64,000 nucleotides of DNA from the NCBI GenBank assembly GCA_020634115.1, contig JACKCH010000014.1, positions 1 through 64,000 on the forward strand, written 5' to 3'. Below, piece by piece: positions 25,437 to 35,389 of the stretch. The first letter of the stretch is position 1. Each line of letters starts with the position of its first letter. Source of the DNA: Anaerolineaceae bacterium (GTDB taxonomy: Bacteria > Chloroflexota > Anaerolineae > Aggregatilineales > Phototrophicaceae). A model generated the notes under the pieces. It searched no databases. It worked only from the letters and a program-made list of their open reading frames with translations, and was not told where the DNA came from. Both the position numbers and the translations under genes were made by a program.

Positions 25437-26840
25437 CTACTGTGGCTCTACGACCAGCGTACAGGTGATCGTATGACCGATTGTCCAGACGCCGACCAGC
25501 GTATGTTCCCCCGGCAAGGCGACCCAATCCGCCAGAGCACGCAAGCCATATCCTGCCGCGTCACCCCCGGTATGCAGTTGGATACCATCATATTCAATGT
25601 CCAGGGGAATGCCGTCTATGGTTATGGTCGCGGTTTGCCCCGCCAGCGCGATTCGCGCTTCCGCGCGGGACGGCCAACGCCCCACCCCATAATTAATATG
25701 CACTACCTGACCAGGATAGAGCGGCGGACTCGAGACCTGACAGAAATTGACGGTATACGCATTTTCCGCGCTCCGGCCCGGCGGCAGGGTCACAGTGAGC
25801 TGATCCTCTGCCGTCCGGGTTGCCTGAATGTCGGAGAGAAATTCACGCAGATCACCACAGAATTCCGGTCTTCTCCCCGGAGGCAATGCCAGACACACTC
25901 GGGCGCGATTGAGCAAAAACCGGCGCAGACGGTCACAGGAAGGAAGCGGGTCTTCGCCACACGGCAGTTCACCAGCTTGAATCCGGTCATGGAGAAATGT
26001 AATCTGCTCTTCTGTCAACGCGGCTTTGACTTCAATCTTACGCTGGAGCAGACGCAACGGTAGGCGTTGCAGGAATGCCTGCCGCCCTTCATACGACTCG
26101 GGTATCTGCGGCGCACTCTGTGCCAGCAAGCGCCTGCCAACCTGCCGCAGGGGGACACGCGCCCATGTTCCCGCCGGGATCACCTGCTGCCCGTCGCCGG
26201 ACGAAATCAGCGCCGCGCCCTCTAACACACTGACGCTCATATCCTCATCCTCGTTACCCTGGAAGAGGACGGTTGACCCCATCTGCACGTCCACGCCGTT
26301 GATGTTAAAAGCAATCTCATCCACGCCGTCCGGGGTTTGCACCAGCAAGCCGCTTTCCGGCGCTTCGTCACACCCGGAATCGGCCACGCCCGTCCGCAGA
26401 TAGAAGGCCTGCATAGGTCGAGCGCCGGGTGGGGCATCTTCCGCATCCACGCCGGTCAGTTCAACATCGCCAAACAGCAGAAACGTCACATTCTGGCCGG
26501 GGAGTGTATCGGGGATATTGGCCTGCAAGCGCATGAGCGCCACGCCCCACTCGCCCGTCGCTTCATCCATAGGGCGAAGTTGCAGAGTTTTCAGCCCGGC
26601 GACATCAACGATGTCCCCCTCGGCATCCAACGAGAAATCCACAATCTCCGGCTGGGCTTCCGCCGTCAGCGAAAAGTGACCATAACACACCTGATTCCGC
26701 CCGGTGACACTACATAACTCATCAGTCGCGGCCAACGCCGTTTCCACAATAGCCGGACACGCCTCCTGCTGTGCCAACGCGGTACTGCTCAACAGCAGGA
26801 CTAACCCCAGTGTGATAATCGCCCTTCGTTCCCAACGCAT
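25437..26840 (-). CDS. Secreted protein with FecR-like domain
   Basis: 467 residues from the ATG at 26840, chosen because a signal peptide follows directly (MRWERRAIITLGLVLLLSS, cleavage near ALAQQ). The first half is beta-rich with paired Cys. About residues 170-235 resemble a FecR-type domain (TPDGVDEIAFNINGVDVQMG, LEGAALISSGDGQQVIPAG). A Cys-rich helical segment of about 90 residues follows (LPCGEDPLPSCDRLRRFLL, ALPPGRRPEFCGDLREFL). The last 110 residues are another beta domain. It is exported and probably surface-associated. It starts 20 bases after the lipoprotein gene on the same strand. Confidence 0.65.
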   Translation of the reverse strand: MRWERRAIITLGLVLLLSSTALAQQEACPAIVETALAATDELCSVTGRNQVCYGHFSLTAEAQPEIVDFSLDAEGDIVDVAGLKTLQLRPMDEATGEWGVALMRLQANIPDTLPGQNVTFLLFGDVELTGVDAEDAPPGARPMQAFYLRTGVADSGCDEAPESGLLVQTPDGVDEIAFNINGVDVQMGSTVLFQGNEDEDMSVSVLEGAALISSGDGQQVIPAGTWARVPLRQVGRRLLAQSAPQIPESYEGRQAFLQRLPLRLLQRKIEVKAALTEEQITFLHDRIQAGELPCGEDPLPSCDRLRRFLLNRARVCLALPPGRRPEFCGDLREFLSDIQATRTAEDQLTVTLPPGRSAENAYTVNFCQVSSPPLYPGQVVHINYGVGRWPSRAEARIALAGQTATITIDGIPLDIEYDGIQLHTGGDAAGYGLRALADWVALPGEHTLVGVWTIGHTITCTLVVEPQ

Positions 26841-26859
26841 GTATCTACCTCGTGAATCA

Positions 26860-27513
26860 CTACTGTCCGATGGCACCCAACGCGCCCACCAACGGAGCCA
26901 GGGCGGCGGGGACAAGTCCTTCTTCCATCGAAATCGCCGCCGATGAACCGTCGCTGCGTTCCACACTCACCCGCCAGCGCATCACCTGTGGACTGCTGCC
27001 CGGCGAAGTAAAGACGCCCGAAATGCCGAAGAAATTCGCCTGGTTAATCAGGGATTGCAGCATACTCACCTGATCCGGGGAAATCGTCATACTGACCCCA
27101 TCCCGAATGACCGTGCCGTCGCTGTGTACCTCAATCGAGACGGGTGAACCGGCCCCGCCGCTCTGGTAGTAGATGATCTTGCTGAACGGTAGCCCGCTAT
27201 CCGGGTCTTCCGTCTCGACGGCGACCACCGTCCCAGGGGCGGGTACGGTCACGCCGAATGCCACTGCCGCGCGTGGCTCGGTGGGTTCCGGCGTGGGGCC
27301 TGGAACATCCGCTGTCGGCTCGACGCCCGGCGGCGGGATAAGGGTGGGTTCTGCCGGCTGGACGACCTGTCCGGCAGGTTCGGCAGTGGGATTGCTGACA
27401 CTGGTATCTACGGTGGGCGGAGCGGGGGTTTCACCGCCGCCACATGCCGCGAGTAAGAAAACCACGCTGAATAAAAGAATACTGAGACTGCGGTGCATGA
27501 TTTTGTCCTTCAC
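26860..27513 (-). CDS. Lipoprotein with Thr/Pro-rich linker, unknown function
   Basis: 217 residues. A lipoprotein signal peptide ends in FLLAAC followed by GGG, so Cys24 would carry the lipid. Residues 28-82 form a low-complexity Pro/Thr/Glu spacer with PTAEP, PTPEPTEP and similar words. The C-terminal 130 residues are a compact domain (SKIIYYQSGGAGSPVSIEVH, DQVSMLQSLINQANFFGI) of a type seen in many predicted lipoproteins and without known function. The protein would be anchored outside the cytoplasmic membrane. It is upstream of and co-directional with the FecR-like gene. Confidence 0.75.
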   Translation of the reverse strand: MKDKIMHRSLSILLFSVVFLLAACGGGETPAPPTVDTSVSNPTAEPAGQVVQPAEPTLIPPPGVEPTADVPGPTPEPTEPRAAVAFGVTVPAPGTVVAVETEDPDSGLPFSKIIYYQSGGAGSPVSIEVHSDGTVIRDGVSMTISPDQVSMLQSLINQANFFGISGVFTSPGSSPQVMRWRVSVERSDGSSAAISMEEGLVPAALAPLVGALGAIGQ

Positions 27514-27812
27514 CTAAATAGCGCCTATTCTCAGTGTGCATCACTTTTGACCAACAGGCAATCCTACTAAACGACCACCGCCCTACACCACGCCTCTCCT
27601 ATTCACTAAGCAGCGCTCGTCTAGTAGTGTGCTTAAGTGAAGTCTCAAAAGAAATCCACCAAATTAGGCCGGATTCGTAGGGGCGCACGGCGGTGCGCCC
27701 ACATTGAAAACATACGAAAACCCACTTTAGCCCGGTTTGGCAAATGACGATTGTCTTACGCTGCTGGCGATCACGCCAAGCGGGCAAGGATGAAAAACGC
27801 AGGCGGCTCGGC
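27514..27812. other. Intergenic region with GTAGGGG palindromic repeat copy 3
   Basis: About 300 bases without a gene. The 24-base palindromic repeat lies at 27677-27700, identical to copies 1 and 2 and preceded by GGATTC as in copy 2. The part near 27514 is the leader of the lipoprotein gene. Nothing else is seen. Confidence 0.7.
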
Positions 27813-29045
27813 TTACGGGTCGCCTGCTTGCGCTTCCAATGCCGCCGCAATAGCAAGCAGATCAGCCTTGCATCCCGGTGGGATTGCGCCGGAGGGCAGC
27901 GCGGTGAGTTGGGCGGTCAGCGCCTGTGCTTGAGCGGCGATTGCATTTGCAGCTTGTGCGGTTGTGTCGAAACTCGTCAGTGTCGCGGGACCGTTGCAGG
28001 AGGCTGCAATTTCGGCAAAGCGGTCCAGTGTGGTGACAGGCACCACCACCTGGATCAGTCCGTTGAATTCACTGCTGCCTACTTGGGCGACATCTGAAGT
28101 GGTATCCTGATTGGCTCCTGTGTCGAACAGCTTGGAATAGCCGACACGGAGTTGTCCTCCGTACTGGCTGTATCTAGCTCCAGCGAAAGCTCGACTTTGA
28201 AGCACGAATCGATTGACCAAGCTGCTGCTGATATCAACAATGAGGATTTCATTATTGGTGATCGCAGCTAACTCGGAGTCAGATTTGCTCCAAAGTAAAT
28301 CGAGAAGATAGTCGGGTACGCTTTGTACCAAACTTGTCAAGCTCCCGCTTCCTACGTCCAACAGGAAAAGATCATATTGAAACACAGATTGTTGCGTTTG
28401 GGTATCCAGTTTTCTGCCGATTCTCAATGCAATTTGCTGACCATCGTTACTCCAAACTAATCCCAAGATAGACATTCTCTGAGCATCTGGCAGTGCAATC
28501 CGTTTGATCTCTAGGCCGGAATTAGTATCTAGTAATATAATAAGCTTGTCGGCGTTGACGGCCACTACACTACGGTCAGGACTCCATATCATATCGAGTG
28601 CCGATGCCCAGAACTGACCAGTAATGCGGCGAATCAAAGCGCCTGTTTGACTATCGTAAACTGAGGTACCAACCAGCCCAGCATCACGGAAGGTAATCGT
28701 TCTTCCATCCACACTCCAGACCGGCCCCACTGCACCGGGATCAATAGGAAGCACCCGCACTGTTTGTAATGTTCTTATATCCCAAATTTCCCATGTGCCA
28801 TTGCGTACCAACATGGTACGACCATCAGGAGCTAAACTAATCAAGGTGTCAAAGCTGATGACTGAGCGTGTAGTGACCGGCTGCCAGGCTGGGTCATATA
28901 AGCTTATGGCATTCTCAGTCAGCACCAACGTTCCTGAATCATCAGGTAGCCAGATATACCAGTAACGGGTTTCGGTCTGAGCCATGACTTGAGAGCCGAG
29001 TAGGAGCAGTGCAATGACAAATAGTGTTGAGCGTAAGCGTTTCAT
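27813..29045 (-). CDS. Secreted beta-propeller (WD40/TolB-like) protein
   Basis: 410 residues from the ATG at 29045; the longer start at 29060 is less likely because the signal peptide (MKRLRSTLFVIALLLLGSQ, cleavage near VMAQT) begins here. The mature protein shows repeated blade words such as ISLAPDGRTMLVRNGTWEIW, GPVWSVDGRTITF, IWSPDRSVVAVNADKLIIL and VWSNDGQQIALRIG, spaced about 45 residues apart. The last 80 residues are helical with two Cys. It is exported. Ligand or partner unknown. Confidence 0.8.
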   Translation of the reverse strand: MKRLRSTLFVIALLLLGSQVMAQTETRYWYIWLPDDSGTLVLTENAISLYDPAWQPVTTRSVISFDTLISLAPDGRTMLVRNGTWEIWDIRTLQTVRVLPIDPGAVGPVWSVDGRTITFRDAGLVGTSVYDSQTGALIRRITGQFWASALDMIWSPDRSVVAVNADKLIILLDTNSGLEIKRIALPDAQRMSILGLVWSNDGQQIALRIGRKLDTQTQQSVFQYDLFLLDVGSGSLTSLVQSVPDYLLDLLWSKSDSELAAITNNEILIVDISSSLVNRFVLQSRAFAGARYSQYGGQLRVGYSKLFDTGANQDTTSDVAQVGSSEFNGLIQVVVPVTTLDRFAEIAASCNGPATLTSFDTTAQAANAIAAQAQALTAQLTALPSGAIPPGCKADLLAIAAALEAQAGDP

Positions 29046-29139
29046 TGGTTTGCCCCCCAACCCCAGACTCTATTTACAGACAACAAACAGCCCATCACAG
29101 AATCCAAAGCATCTCTATGTGAATCCAAAGCTCATCCCA

Positions 29140-30462
29140 TCAGGCGCGGTTCCTGACCCACCGCACGACGGCCAGCAGTCCAATTCCGGCCAGCAGCGCC
29201 GCCACCGGGTAGAGCGCCAGATAGTAACGCTGCCAGGGCAAGGGGTTGACCAGCAGCGAAAGCAGCGTCACGCCCACCCAGGCTAAAATGCCCGGTTGTC
29301 GCCACAACTTCAGGCACAGCACCAGCCCCCACCCGGCCAGCAAGGTTAAGGCCGTCCCCAGAATCGGCCCAAACTGGACTCCACTGAGCGGGGACGCCAT
29401 GTAGCGGTTGATGGCATCCGTCACGGCGCTGGTATTCGCCCAGAACGCGACTTCATAGTGCTGCGGCGCGGTCAGGAAGGGCTGGGTAACAATCCCCTCA
29501 ACCCGTTGCAAAAGGGGTGTCGGCGCGGCGGGGTCAAGCCCGATCTGAATCTCCAACAATCCCTGGCGCACGGAGACTAAATCGCCAAATCGGGCAATCG
29601 GGTCGTTCCACAGCGCGGGCGAAAGCGCCACAAACAGCGTCACCACCAGCACGCCCGTGACCAGCAGTCGAGCCACCAGACCGCCCAAGCGCCGCCAATC
29701 CAAATGTGCCAGTTCCGCCAGCCCAATCCAGCCGAACGCCCCTGCGACCAGCACAATGCCGCTGTGTTTGCTGGCGAGAGTCAGGCCACCGGCCAGCACC
29801 AGTCCCGCCCACCAGTACCACGCTGCCCGCCGCCCATCGGCGCGTTTCCGGCTGATAATCGCCGCCAGAAGCACCGCCAGCAACCCGAAGAACAGGTACG
29901 AACCTTCCTGCATTGCCCGCCGCCCGTTCAGCAGCACCACCGGATTCAGGGTGTACAGCCCACTGGCGAGATAGGCAAGCGGTCTGCCCCCCACTTGCCA
30001 GCCGATGCCAAACAGCACCCAGGCGCTCAGAGCGAGAAACAGCGTCGAAGAGAACCGCGCCGCCAGCAGCAGCGCCTCCGACGGCAGATGTCCGGTTTCA
30101 ACATTCCGGTCATAGTCCAGCCCCCAGTCCCAACCGGGGCGCGGCGGAAGCTGTCCGCTGTTCATCCCGGCCAGTTGCCAGCTCAGGCCGATGGCATAGC
30201 GATTCACCGAACCGTTCAAAATCCGCAACCAGGGGTCTTCGTCAATCCCGTAGGGCGGGCTGACCATGAGGTAATTCACATCCCGGTCAATGAAGGCCGC
30301 CACGTAGTCATTGCTCATGTAAATCTGCATGGCTTCGTCGCCATGAAACGTCGCCAGGGGCATCCCGGCAAAGATAAACCCCGCCAGCACCAGCAGCCAC
30401 AGGGTATCCAGTCCACGCCGCCGCCGGGAGAAAAAAGCAAAGAGATGGTGTTTTTGTGACAT
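29140..30462 (-). CDS. Membrane glycosyltransferase, PMT/ArnT-like
   Basis: 440 residues from the ATG at 30462. About ten transmembrane helices. The first extracytoplasmic loop has TFHGDEAMQIYMSNDY, with the acidic residues expected for catalysis in GT39/GT83-type enzymes. Next come a long loop (VNYLMVSPPYGIDEDPWLR, residues about 65-85) and VLLNGRRAMQEGSYLFFG. It would use a polyprenyl-phosphate-sugar donor outside the membrane. It is divergent from the large membrane gene at 30517, with only 54 bases between the starts, so the two share a control region. Confidence 0.75.
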   Translation of the reverse strand: MSQKHHLFAFFSRRRRGLDTLWLLVLAGFIFAGMPLATFHGDEAMQIYMSNDYVAAFIDRDVNYLMVSPPYGIDEDPWLRILNGSVNRYAIGLSWQLAGMNSGQLPPRPGWDWGLDYDRNVETGHLPSEALLLAARFSSTLFLALSAWVLFGIGWQVGGRPLAYLASGLYTLNPVVLLNGRRAMQEGSYLFFGLLAVLLAAIISRKRADGRRAAWYWWAGLVLAGGLTLASKHSGIVLVAGAFGWIGLAELAHLDWRRLGGLVARLLVTGVLVVTLFVALSPALWNDPIARFGDLVSVRQGLLEIQIGLDPAAPTPLLQRVEGIVTQPFLTAPQHYEVAFWANTSAVTDAINRYMASPLSGVQFGPILGTALTLLAGWGLVLCLKLWRQPGILAWVGVTLLSLLVNPLPWQRYYLALYPVAALLAGIGLLAVVRWVRNRA

Positions 30463-30516
30463 CACTCGCACTATAATCCGCTGATACTCTTGAATCCTGA
30501 GCCGCCATTTTAGCAT

Positions 30517-32553
30517 ATGGTTAGCCGATTACATCCGATGAAAACACGCGCTTTACCGCCGTTCACCCACCACTTGATCGCTTACGGGCTGTACCTGATT
30601 GTGGCGATGGTCATCACCTGGCCGCTGGTCACGGTGCTTTCGACCCAATTGGTCGGGCATCCCTTTGGCGACGCCTATGAATACGCCCGGCATATCTGGT
30701 GGATTAAACACGCGCTGCAAACCGGCGCACCCCTGTTTCATGATTCGCTGCTGGCTTACCCGGACGGTCTGGGGAATGCCTGGTTGTGGGGGAATCCGCT
30801 GCAATCCTTCCCGGCGTGGCTGCTGGCATTTGCCCTGCCGATGCCGGTGGCGTTTAACCTGCCGCTCCTGTTCAATCTGGCGCTCAACGGGTGGGCGGTG
30901 TACCTGTTCGTCACCTACCTGACCAAACAGCGCGGGGCGGCGTGGCTGGCGGGATTGATTTTCATGGCCTATCCCACCTTTCAGGGGCAGCTTGCCACTG
31001 GACATACCGGCCTGCTGGTACTGTGGGGCGTTCCGCTGTATACCTACGGGTTATTCCGACTGCGCGACGAAAAGAACCGGCGTTGGCTGCTGTTCACGGC
31101 GCTGTTCTTCGGCCTGAGTCCGCTGGGCAGTATCCTGCTGCTGTTTTACCTGCTGCTGCCGATAACAGCGTTGTTCGGGCTGTCCCTATTCTGGCGGCGC
31201 GAGTGGGCGGCCTTACGGTGGGTGGTGGGGGCGATCATCCTGGGAGGGCTGTTCGCCCTGCCGTTTCTGCTCCCGGCGGCGTTCGACCTGCGCTCCACTC
31301 CGGCGCGACTACAGGAAAGCGGGGATGTCACCTTCAGCGCCGACCTGCTGGCGATTGTGTCACCGTCTTTCCAGCATCCTGTGTTCGGGCAGTTGGAATA
31401 CACCCACCGCGTCCTGGGGCGCGACCCTTTTGAGAAGATGGCCTATATCGGCATTGTCGCCGGGGTGCTGGGGATGGTCGCCATCTGGCGGCGGCGGGCT
31501 GCCCGCTGGTGGCTGCTGCTGGGCGGGCTGGCGTGGGTTGGCTCGCTGGGGGGCGTGCTGAAAGTCATGGATGCGCCACTGGCCGTGAATGTGGGTGGTT
31601 ACGAGACGTTCATCGCCCTGCCCGGCCTGCTCCTGCAACATATCCCGGTGCTGAGTACATTACGGACTCCAGCGCGATTTAACTTTACGGTGGCGTTCGC
31701 AGTCGCGGTGCTGGCCGGATATGGTCTGGCGGTACTGTGGCCGAAATTGCAGAGGCAGCGTTTGGGGTATGTGGTCTGCGCGGGGCTGGCGGTATTGGTA
31801 TTGTGGGAATACCAGGGATTCTGGTCGCCGGACGGGATTCCGAACCTGCCCACCATCCCCGCCATCATCCCGGAAGCCGTGATCGCGCTGGCTGACCGGG
31901 ATGATATTCGCGCCGTGTTCGATATTCCCTGGGAACATCTGCTGACCGATAAAGACGCTATGTATCTGCAAACCGGCCACCAGCACCCCCTGATCGCTGG
32001 ACATATCGCCCGCCGTACACCGGTAGACCCGGCCCGCCTGACGACGCTGCAAAACAGGCTCGACCCGGCGCTGCTGGATGCTGCCGGAGCGGACATCATT
32101 ATTCTGCATAAACAATGGAGCGATGCCGACGGGGTGTTGGAGGCGTTTGCCCGCCAGCAGTTAGGCGACCCCTTCTATGAAGATGCGCGCATCGCGGTCT
32201 TTGCCGTGCCGCCCGCCACTGACTCGCCAGAATTTCAGGTTGTGCTACCACCAACCACTGCGATTCGAGATCACATCGAAATTTATCTGTACACACCAAC
32301 CCCCGGTTGGGTCGAACTGAGTGCAGCAGTACAGACCGCCGCCCGCGATATTCACTTCCTGGTTGACGAGCAGCCAGTCCAGACCTGGACGATTAACGGC
32401 GCGGCTGATATTCGCGGTGCGGTGTTTGTGGAACAGCCCGGCTATCATACGCTGACGCTGGCCGTTGACCCACCCTGCCCGGCGGCGGATTCCGGCATCT
32501 TAGTGTGCGCGACGGTGAATATCAGCGGGATACAGGTGGTGTTCAGCCCGTGA
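30517..32553 (+). CDS. Large multi-spanning membrane protein, glycosyltransferase-like
   Basis: 678 residues from ATG 30517; ATG 30538 (MKTRALPPF) is an alternative. About eleven transmembrane segments fill residues 20-425. The first outer loop contains GHPFGDAYEYARHIWW with an acidic residue as in GT-C enzymes. A soluble C-terminal region of about 240 residues is beta-rich and ends with two Cys (DPPCPAADSGILVCATVN). The family resembles uncharacterised GT-C or YfhO-like proteins, and the product is uncertain. Its 3' end overlaps the convergent serA-like gene by 11 bases. Confidence 0.7.
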   Translation: MVSRLHPMKTRALPPFTHHLIAYGLYLIVAMVITWPLVTVLSTQLVGHPFGDAYEYARHIWWIKHALQTGAPLFHDSLLAYPDGLGNAWLWGNPLQSFPAWLLAFALPMPVAFNLPLLFNLALNGWAVYLFVTYLTKQRGAAWLAGLIFMAYPTFQGQLATGHTGLLVLWGVPLYTYGLFRLRDEKNRRWLLFTALFFGLSPLGSILLLFYLLLPITALFGLSLFWRREWAALRWVVGAIILGGLFALPFLLPAAFDLRSTPARLQESGDVTFSADLLAIVSPSFQHPVFGQLEYTHRVLGRDPFEKMAYIGIVAGVLGMVAIWRRRAARWWLLLGGLAWVGSLGGVLKVMDAPLAVNVGGYETFIALPGLLLQHIPVLSTLRTPARFNFTVAFAVAVLAGYGLAVLWPKLQRQRLGYVVCAGLAVLVLWEYQGFWSPDGIPNLPTIPAIIPEAVIALADRDDIRAVFDIPWEHLLTDKDAMYLQTGHQHPLIAGHIARRTPVDPARLTTLQNRLDPALLDAAGADIIILHKQWSDADGVLEAFARQQLGDPFYEDARIAVFAVPPATDSPEFQVVLPPTTAIRDHIEIYLYTPTPGWVELSAAVQTAARDIHFLVDEQPVQTWTINGAADIRGAVFVEQPGYHTLTLAVDPPCPAADSGILVCATVNISGIQVVFSP

Positions 32554-34153
32554 TATTCTCGATGCTCAGTTGGCGCACATGCCGCACAAAGTCAAGCTGG
32601 CGCAGGTCTTCCAACACCTGATCGGGGATCGGGTAATCCAGCGTAATCACGGTCAGCGTTTGCCCACCGGGATGCGCGCGCCCGGTATGCCAACTGGCGA
32701 TATTGATGTTGTTTTGCGCCATGAGTGTCCCCACCCGCCCGATGACACCCGGCTTGTCGTAGCTACCCAGAATCAACAGGTGGCCTTCCGGCACGAAGTT
32801 CATACGATACTGGTTGATCTGGATGATGTGCGGCACCTGATGGTCGAGCAGCGTCCCGGCCATGATGATCGCCTCGCCATCTTCCAGCGTGACTTTACAC
32901 GAGACGAGATTCGTATAGTGCGCCGTCTCCAGCCCTTTGGTCTGCATCACCCGCATCCCGCGTTCGGCGGCCAGCACCGGGGCGTTAATGTAATTCACCT
33001 GCTCGCCTAAGAGCGGCAGCAAAAGGCCTTTGAGCAGCGCCACGACCAGCGGTTTTACCAGGCCGTGGACTTCCTCGCCACGAAATTCTACCTCGACCTG
33101 CCGGATGTCCCGCCGCGCCAGGACGTTGAGCAGAATGCCCATATGTTCCGCCAACACCAGATAAGGGCGAATCGCCTCATAATCCGTACCGGGTAGAAAC
33201 GGCATGTTCACGACATTCCGGTAATCCGTCCCTCGTAAGGCGTCAATCACCTGCTGCACAATCTGGAACGAGAGATTCTGGGCCGCCTCAACGGTATTAT
33301 CGCCGATATGCGGGGTATGCAGCACCCGGTCATGCCCCACCAGCGGACTGTCCGGTTTCGCTTCAGGCGAATACACATCCAACGCGACGCCCCCCAGGTG
33401 GCCGGACTCAAGCGCCTGGGCAGCGGCAGCCTCATCCAGGACACTGCTATGTGCGGTGTTCACCAGCAAGACTCCCCGTTTCATCCGGGCAATCATACCG
33501 GCATCCACCATCCCCCGCGTTTCATCGGTGGCCGGGACATGCAGGGTCACAATATCGCTGCGGTGCAGCAGTTCTTTCATCCCGACCAGCAGCACGCGGT
33601 CATCTTCAATGTCTGTCTCATCAATATACGGGTCATAGGCCAACACCGTCATACCGAAGGCCAGACAACGCTCCGCGACCACCTGCCCCACCCGCCCCAG
33701 GCCAATTATCCCCAGGACCTTCCCCTGAAGCTGCATCCCCTGTATCTGTGCTTTATCCGGCGGCCAATGTCCGTTCAAGAGGCTGTGGTGGGCGGCGACC
33801 AGCTTACGGCTCAGGGCGAGCATGAGCGCGATGGTATATTCCCCGGCGGCCACCGCATTCGTGCCGGGGGTATTCATGACGAGAATCCCCCGGTTGGTAG
33901 CGGCATCCAGGTCAATATTGCTGATGTCCACGCCCATCCGCCCGATCACCCTCAAATCGGGGGCGGATTCCAGCAGCGCGGCATCAATTCGCAGGTCGTC
34001 ACGGGTGATAACCGCCTGGACTCCCGTCAGTAAGTCGCGTAAATTGGCCTGGGCTGGCGCGGCGAAACGGGTTGTTATCCCCGTCTCGCCTTCCAGTAAA
34101 CCCAGACTCGCCGGGGTGAGATCGGTTAGAATGAGAACAGTCAGATTTTCCAC
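32543..34153 (-). CDS. serA: D-3-phosphoglycerate dehydrogenase-like protein with ACT domain
   Basis: 536 residues with the long SerA layout: hydroxyacid dehydrogenase catalytic and NAD domains (about 1-315), an intervening ASB-like domain and a C-terminal ACT domain (ILGSYDKPGVIGRVGTLMAQ, about 457-476). The NAD loop GLGRVG is at 151-156 and the catalytic His282 in TPHIG, with Glu264 in the acidic position. The segment that normally reads Asn-x-Ala-Arg-Gly-Gly is NTAHSSVLDE (232-241), so the substrate-binding Arg is replaced by His235. It should oxidise 3-phosphoglycerate for serine synthesis, but this change leaves the substrate in doubt. A phosphoserine-phosphatase-like gene lies 4 kb away. 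Confidence 0.82.
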   Translation of the reverse strand: MENLTVLILTDLTPASLGLLEGETGITTRFAAPAQANLRDLLTGVQAVITRDDLRIDAALLESAPDLRVIGRMGVDISNIDLDAATNRGILVMNTPGTNAVAAGEYTIALMLALSRKLVAAHHSLLNGHWPPDKAQIQGMQLQGKVLGIIGLGRVGQVVAERCLAFGMTVLAYDPYIDETDIEDDRVLLVGMKELLHRSDIVTLHVPATDETRGMVDAGMIARMKRGVLLVNTAHSSVLDEAAAAQALESGHLGGVALDVYSPEAKPDSPLVGHDRVLHTPHIGDNTVEAAQNLSFQIVQQVIDALRGTDYRNVVNMPFLPGTDYEAIRPYLVLAEHMGILLNVLARRDIRQVEVEFRGEEVHGLVKPLVVALLKGLLLPLLGEQVNYINAPVLAAERGMRVMQTKGLETAHYTNLVSCKVTLEDGEAIIMAGTLLDHQVPHIIQINQYRMNFVPEGHLLILGSYDKPGVIGRVGTLMAQNNINIASWHTGRAHPGGQTLTVITLDYPIPDQVLEDLRQLDFVRHVRQLSIENITG

Positions 34154-34159
34154 GTAGCC

Positions 34160-35302
34160 CTATCTTGTCTTGTATTCGTAGGTAATCGTCACCGTTTCGC
34201 CCGGCGGCACAGTCACTGTCCAATGCAGCAGATTGTCCGCTTCCTGGTCGGGCGTCGTAGCAAACGCAAATGCTTCACCATCTCTTCTCGGCGCGTCTAC
34301 CACTTCAATTTCCAGCGCATCCGGGCCGAAGTTTTCCAATGACAGTTCGACCTGGTAGAGGGTATCAAAGAAGATTTCCTGAATGGTGGTCACATTTTCG
34401 CCCCGTTTAACGCGGACATCTTGCAACTTACCCACCGTGACGCTGCCTTCACTCCCAATAGGCGTAATCTCAATGAAATCACTCCCGATGAAAATACCGT
34501 TCTGGTAGGAGCGCACGATACCCTCCGTCAGCGGCAAGTCCGAGTTATTGCGGACTTTATAGATGCTGCTCACCTGCTGGTCGGCTGAAGCGTTCCACAA
34601 CAGGACACGGCGAGCAGGGAGCGTATTATGCGCAAGCTGCACATACACCAGGTCGCCCTGGGCTGCCGTCAATGTACCCGGTTCGTAAATATACTGGATG
34701 GTCGCCGCGCCTACTTCACCTGTACTGGTTGTGCCAGTCTCCTCATATCCAGCGATGTACTGGTTGGCGGTGATGCGAGACAGTGTATCCACCTGCTGGG
34801 TAGTATCGACTCGCCCGGCGATAAGGTGTGCCGTCACCGCGTCCAGGTCAAGTGCTGAATCGCGGATTTCAGCGAAAAAGTCAAAATCCACCGTCGTAGC
34901 GGCGGTATCCCCCAGCCACATATCATAACGGGGAGTCCAGCCCAGGCCGCTGAACAGGTATTCCAGCGTGATTTCCCGCAGGTCTTCTCCGTTTCCAACC
35001 TGCGACCATTCCAGAATCACCTGCCCGTTCTGCTGTCGGACACGATAGGTTGAAACCCGTTCGCCATTTTCACGAACGACCAGCGTGTTCACAAAAATCT
35101 GCTGGGGAAGAAACACCTGGACATCCACCCCGGTTGGTAAGGTGATGGTGTCGTGCGCAAACGCGATGTCATTCAAGAAAATGTATACTTCGTCGGGCTG
35201 GCTTACATAACTGACACTTTCCGCCGCCTGCATCGGCCACGCGGCCAGCAGCAACGCCCCAACCAGAACCCACAGCAATTGCCGGTTTCGCATCTCGGTC
35301 AC
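34160..35302 (-). CDS. DUF4139 domain secreted protein
   Basis: 380 residues. An N-terminal signal peptide or anchor (about 8-26, WVLVGALLLAAWPMQA) precedes a beta-rich body. The pattern FSGLGWTPRYDMWLGDT (about 116-132) followed by DFFAEIRDSALDLDAVTAHL is typical of DUF4139. The end of the protein has VTVPPGETVTITYEYKTR, a common finish of such beta-sandwich proteins. The protein is exported. Function unknown. It starts the string that continues with serA six bases downstream. Confidence 0.8.
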   Translation of the reverse strand: MTEMRNRQLLWVLVGALLLAAWPMQAAESVSYVSQPDEVYIFLNDIAFAHDTITLPTGVDVQVFLPQQIFVNTLVVRENGERVSTYRVRQQNGQVILEWSQVGNGEDLREITLEYLFSGLGWTPRYDMWLGDTAATTVDFDFFAEIRDSALDLDAVTAHLIAGRVDTTQQVDTLSRITANQYIAGYEETGTTSTGEVGAATIQYIYEPGTLTAAQGDLVYVQLAHNTLPARRVLLWNASADQQVSSIYKVRNNSDLPLTEGIVRSYQNGIFIGSDFIEITPIGSEGSVTVGKLQDVRVKRGENVTTIQEIFFDTLYQVELSLENFGPDALEIEVVDAPRRDGEAFAFATTPDQEADNLLHWTVTVPPGETVTITYEYKTR

Positions 35303-35389
35303 TCCTTCACCCTGTTGTATTGGCTAATCAACTCAAAAAGTTTGTCGCTACCTCTATCTTAAGGCATCAGCGTTTCGAGTCAATTGACC

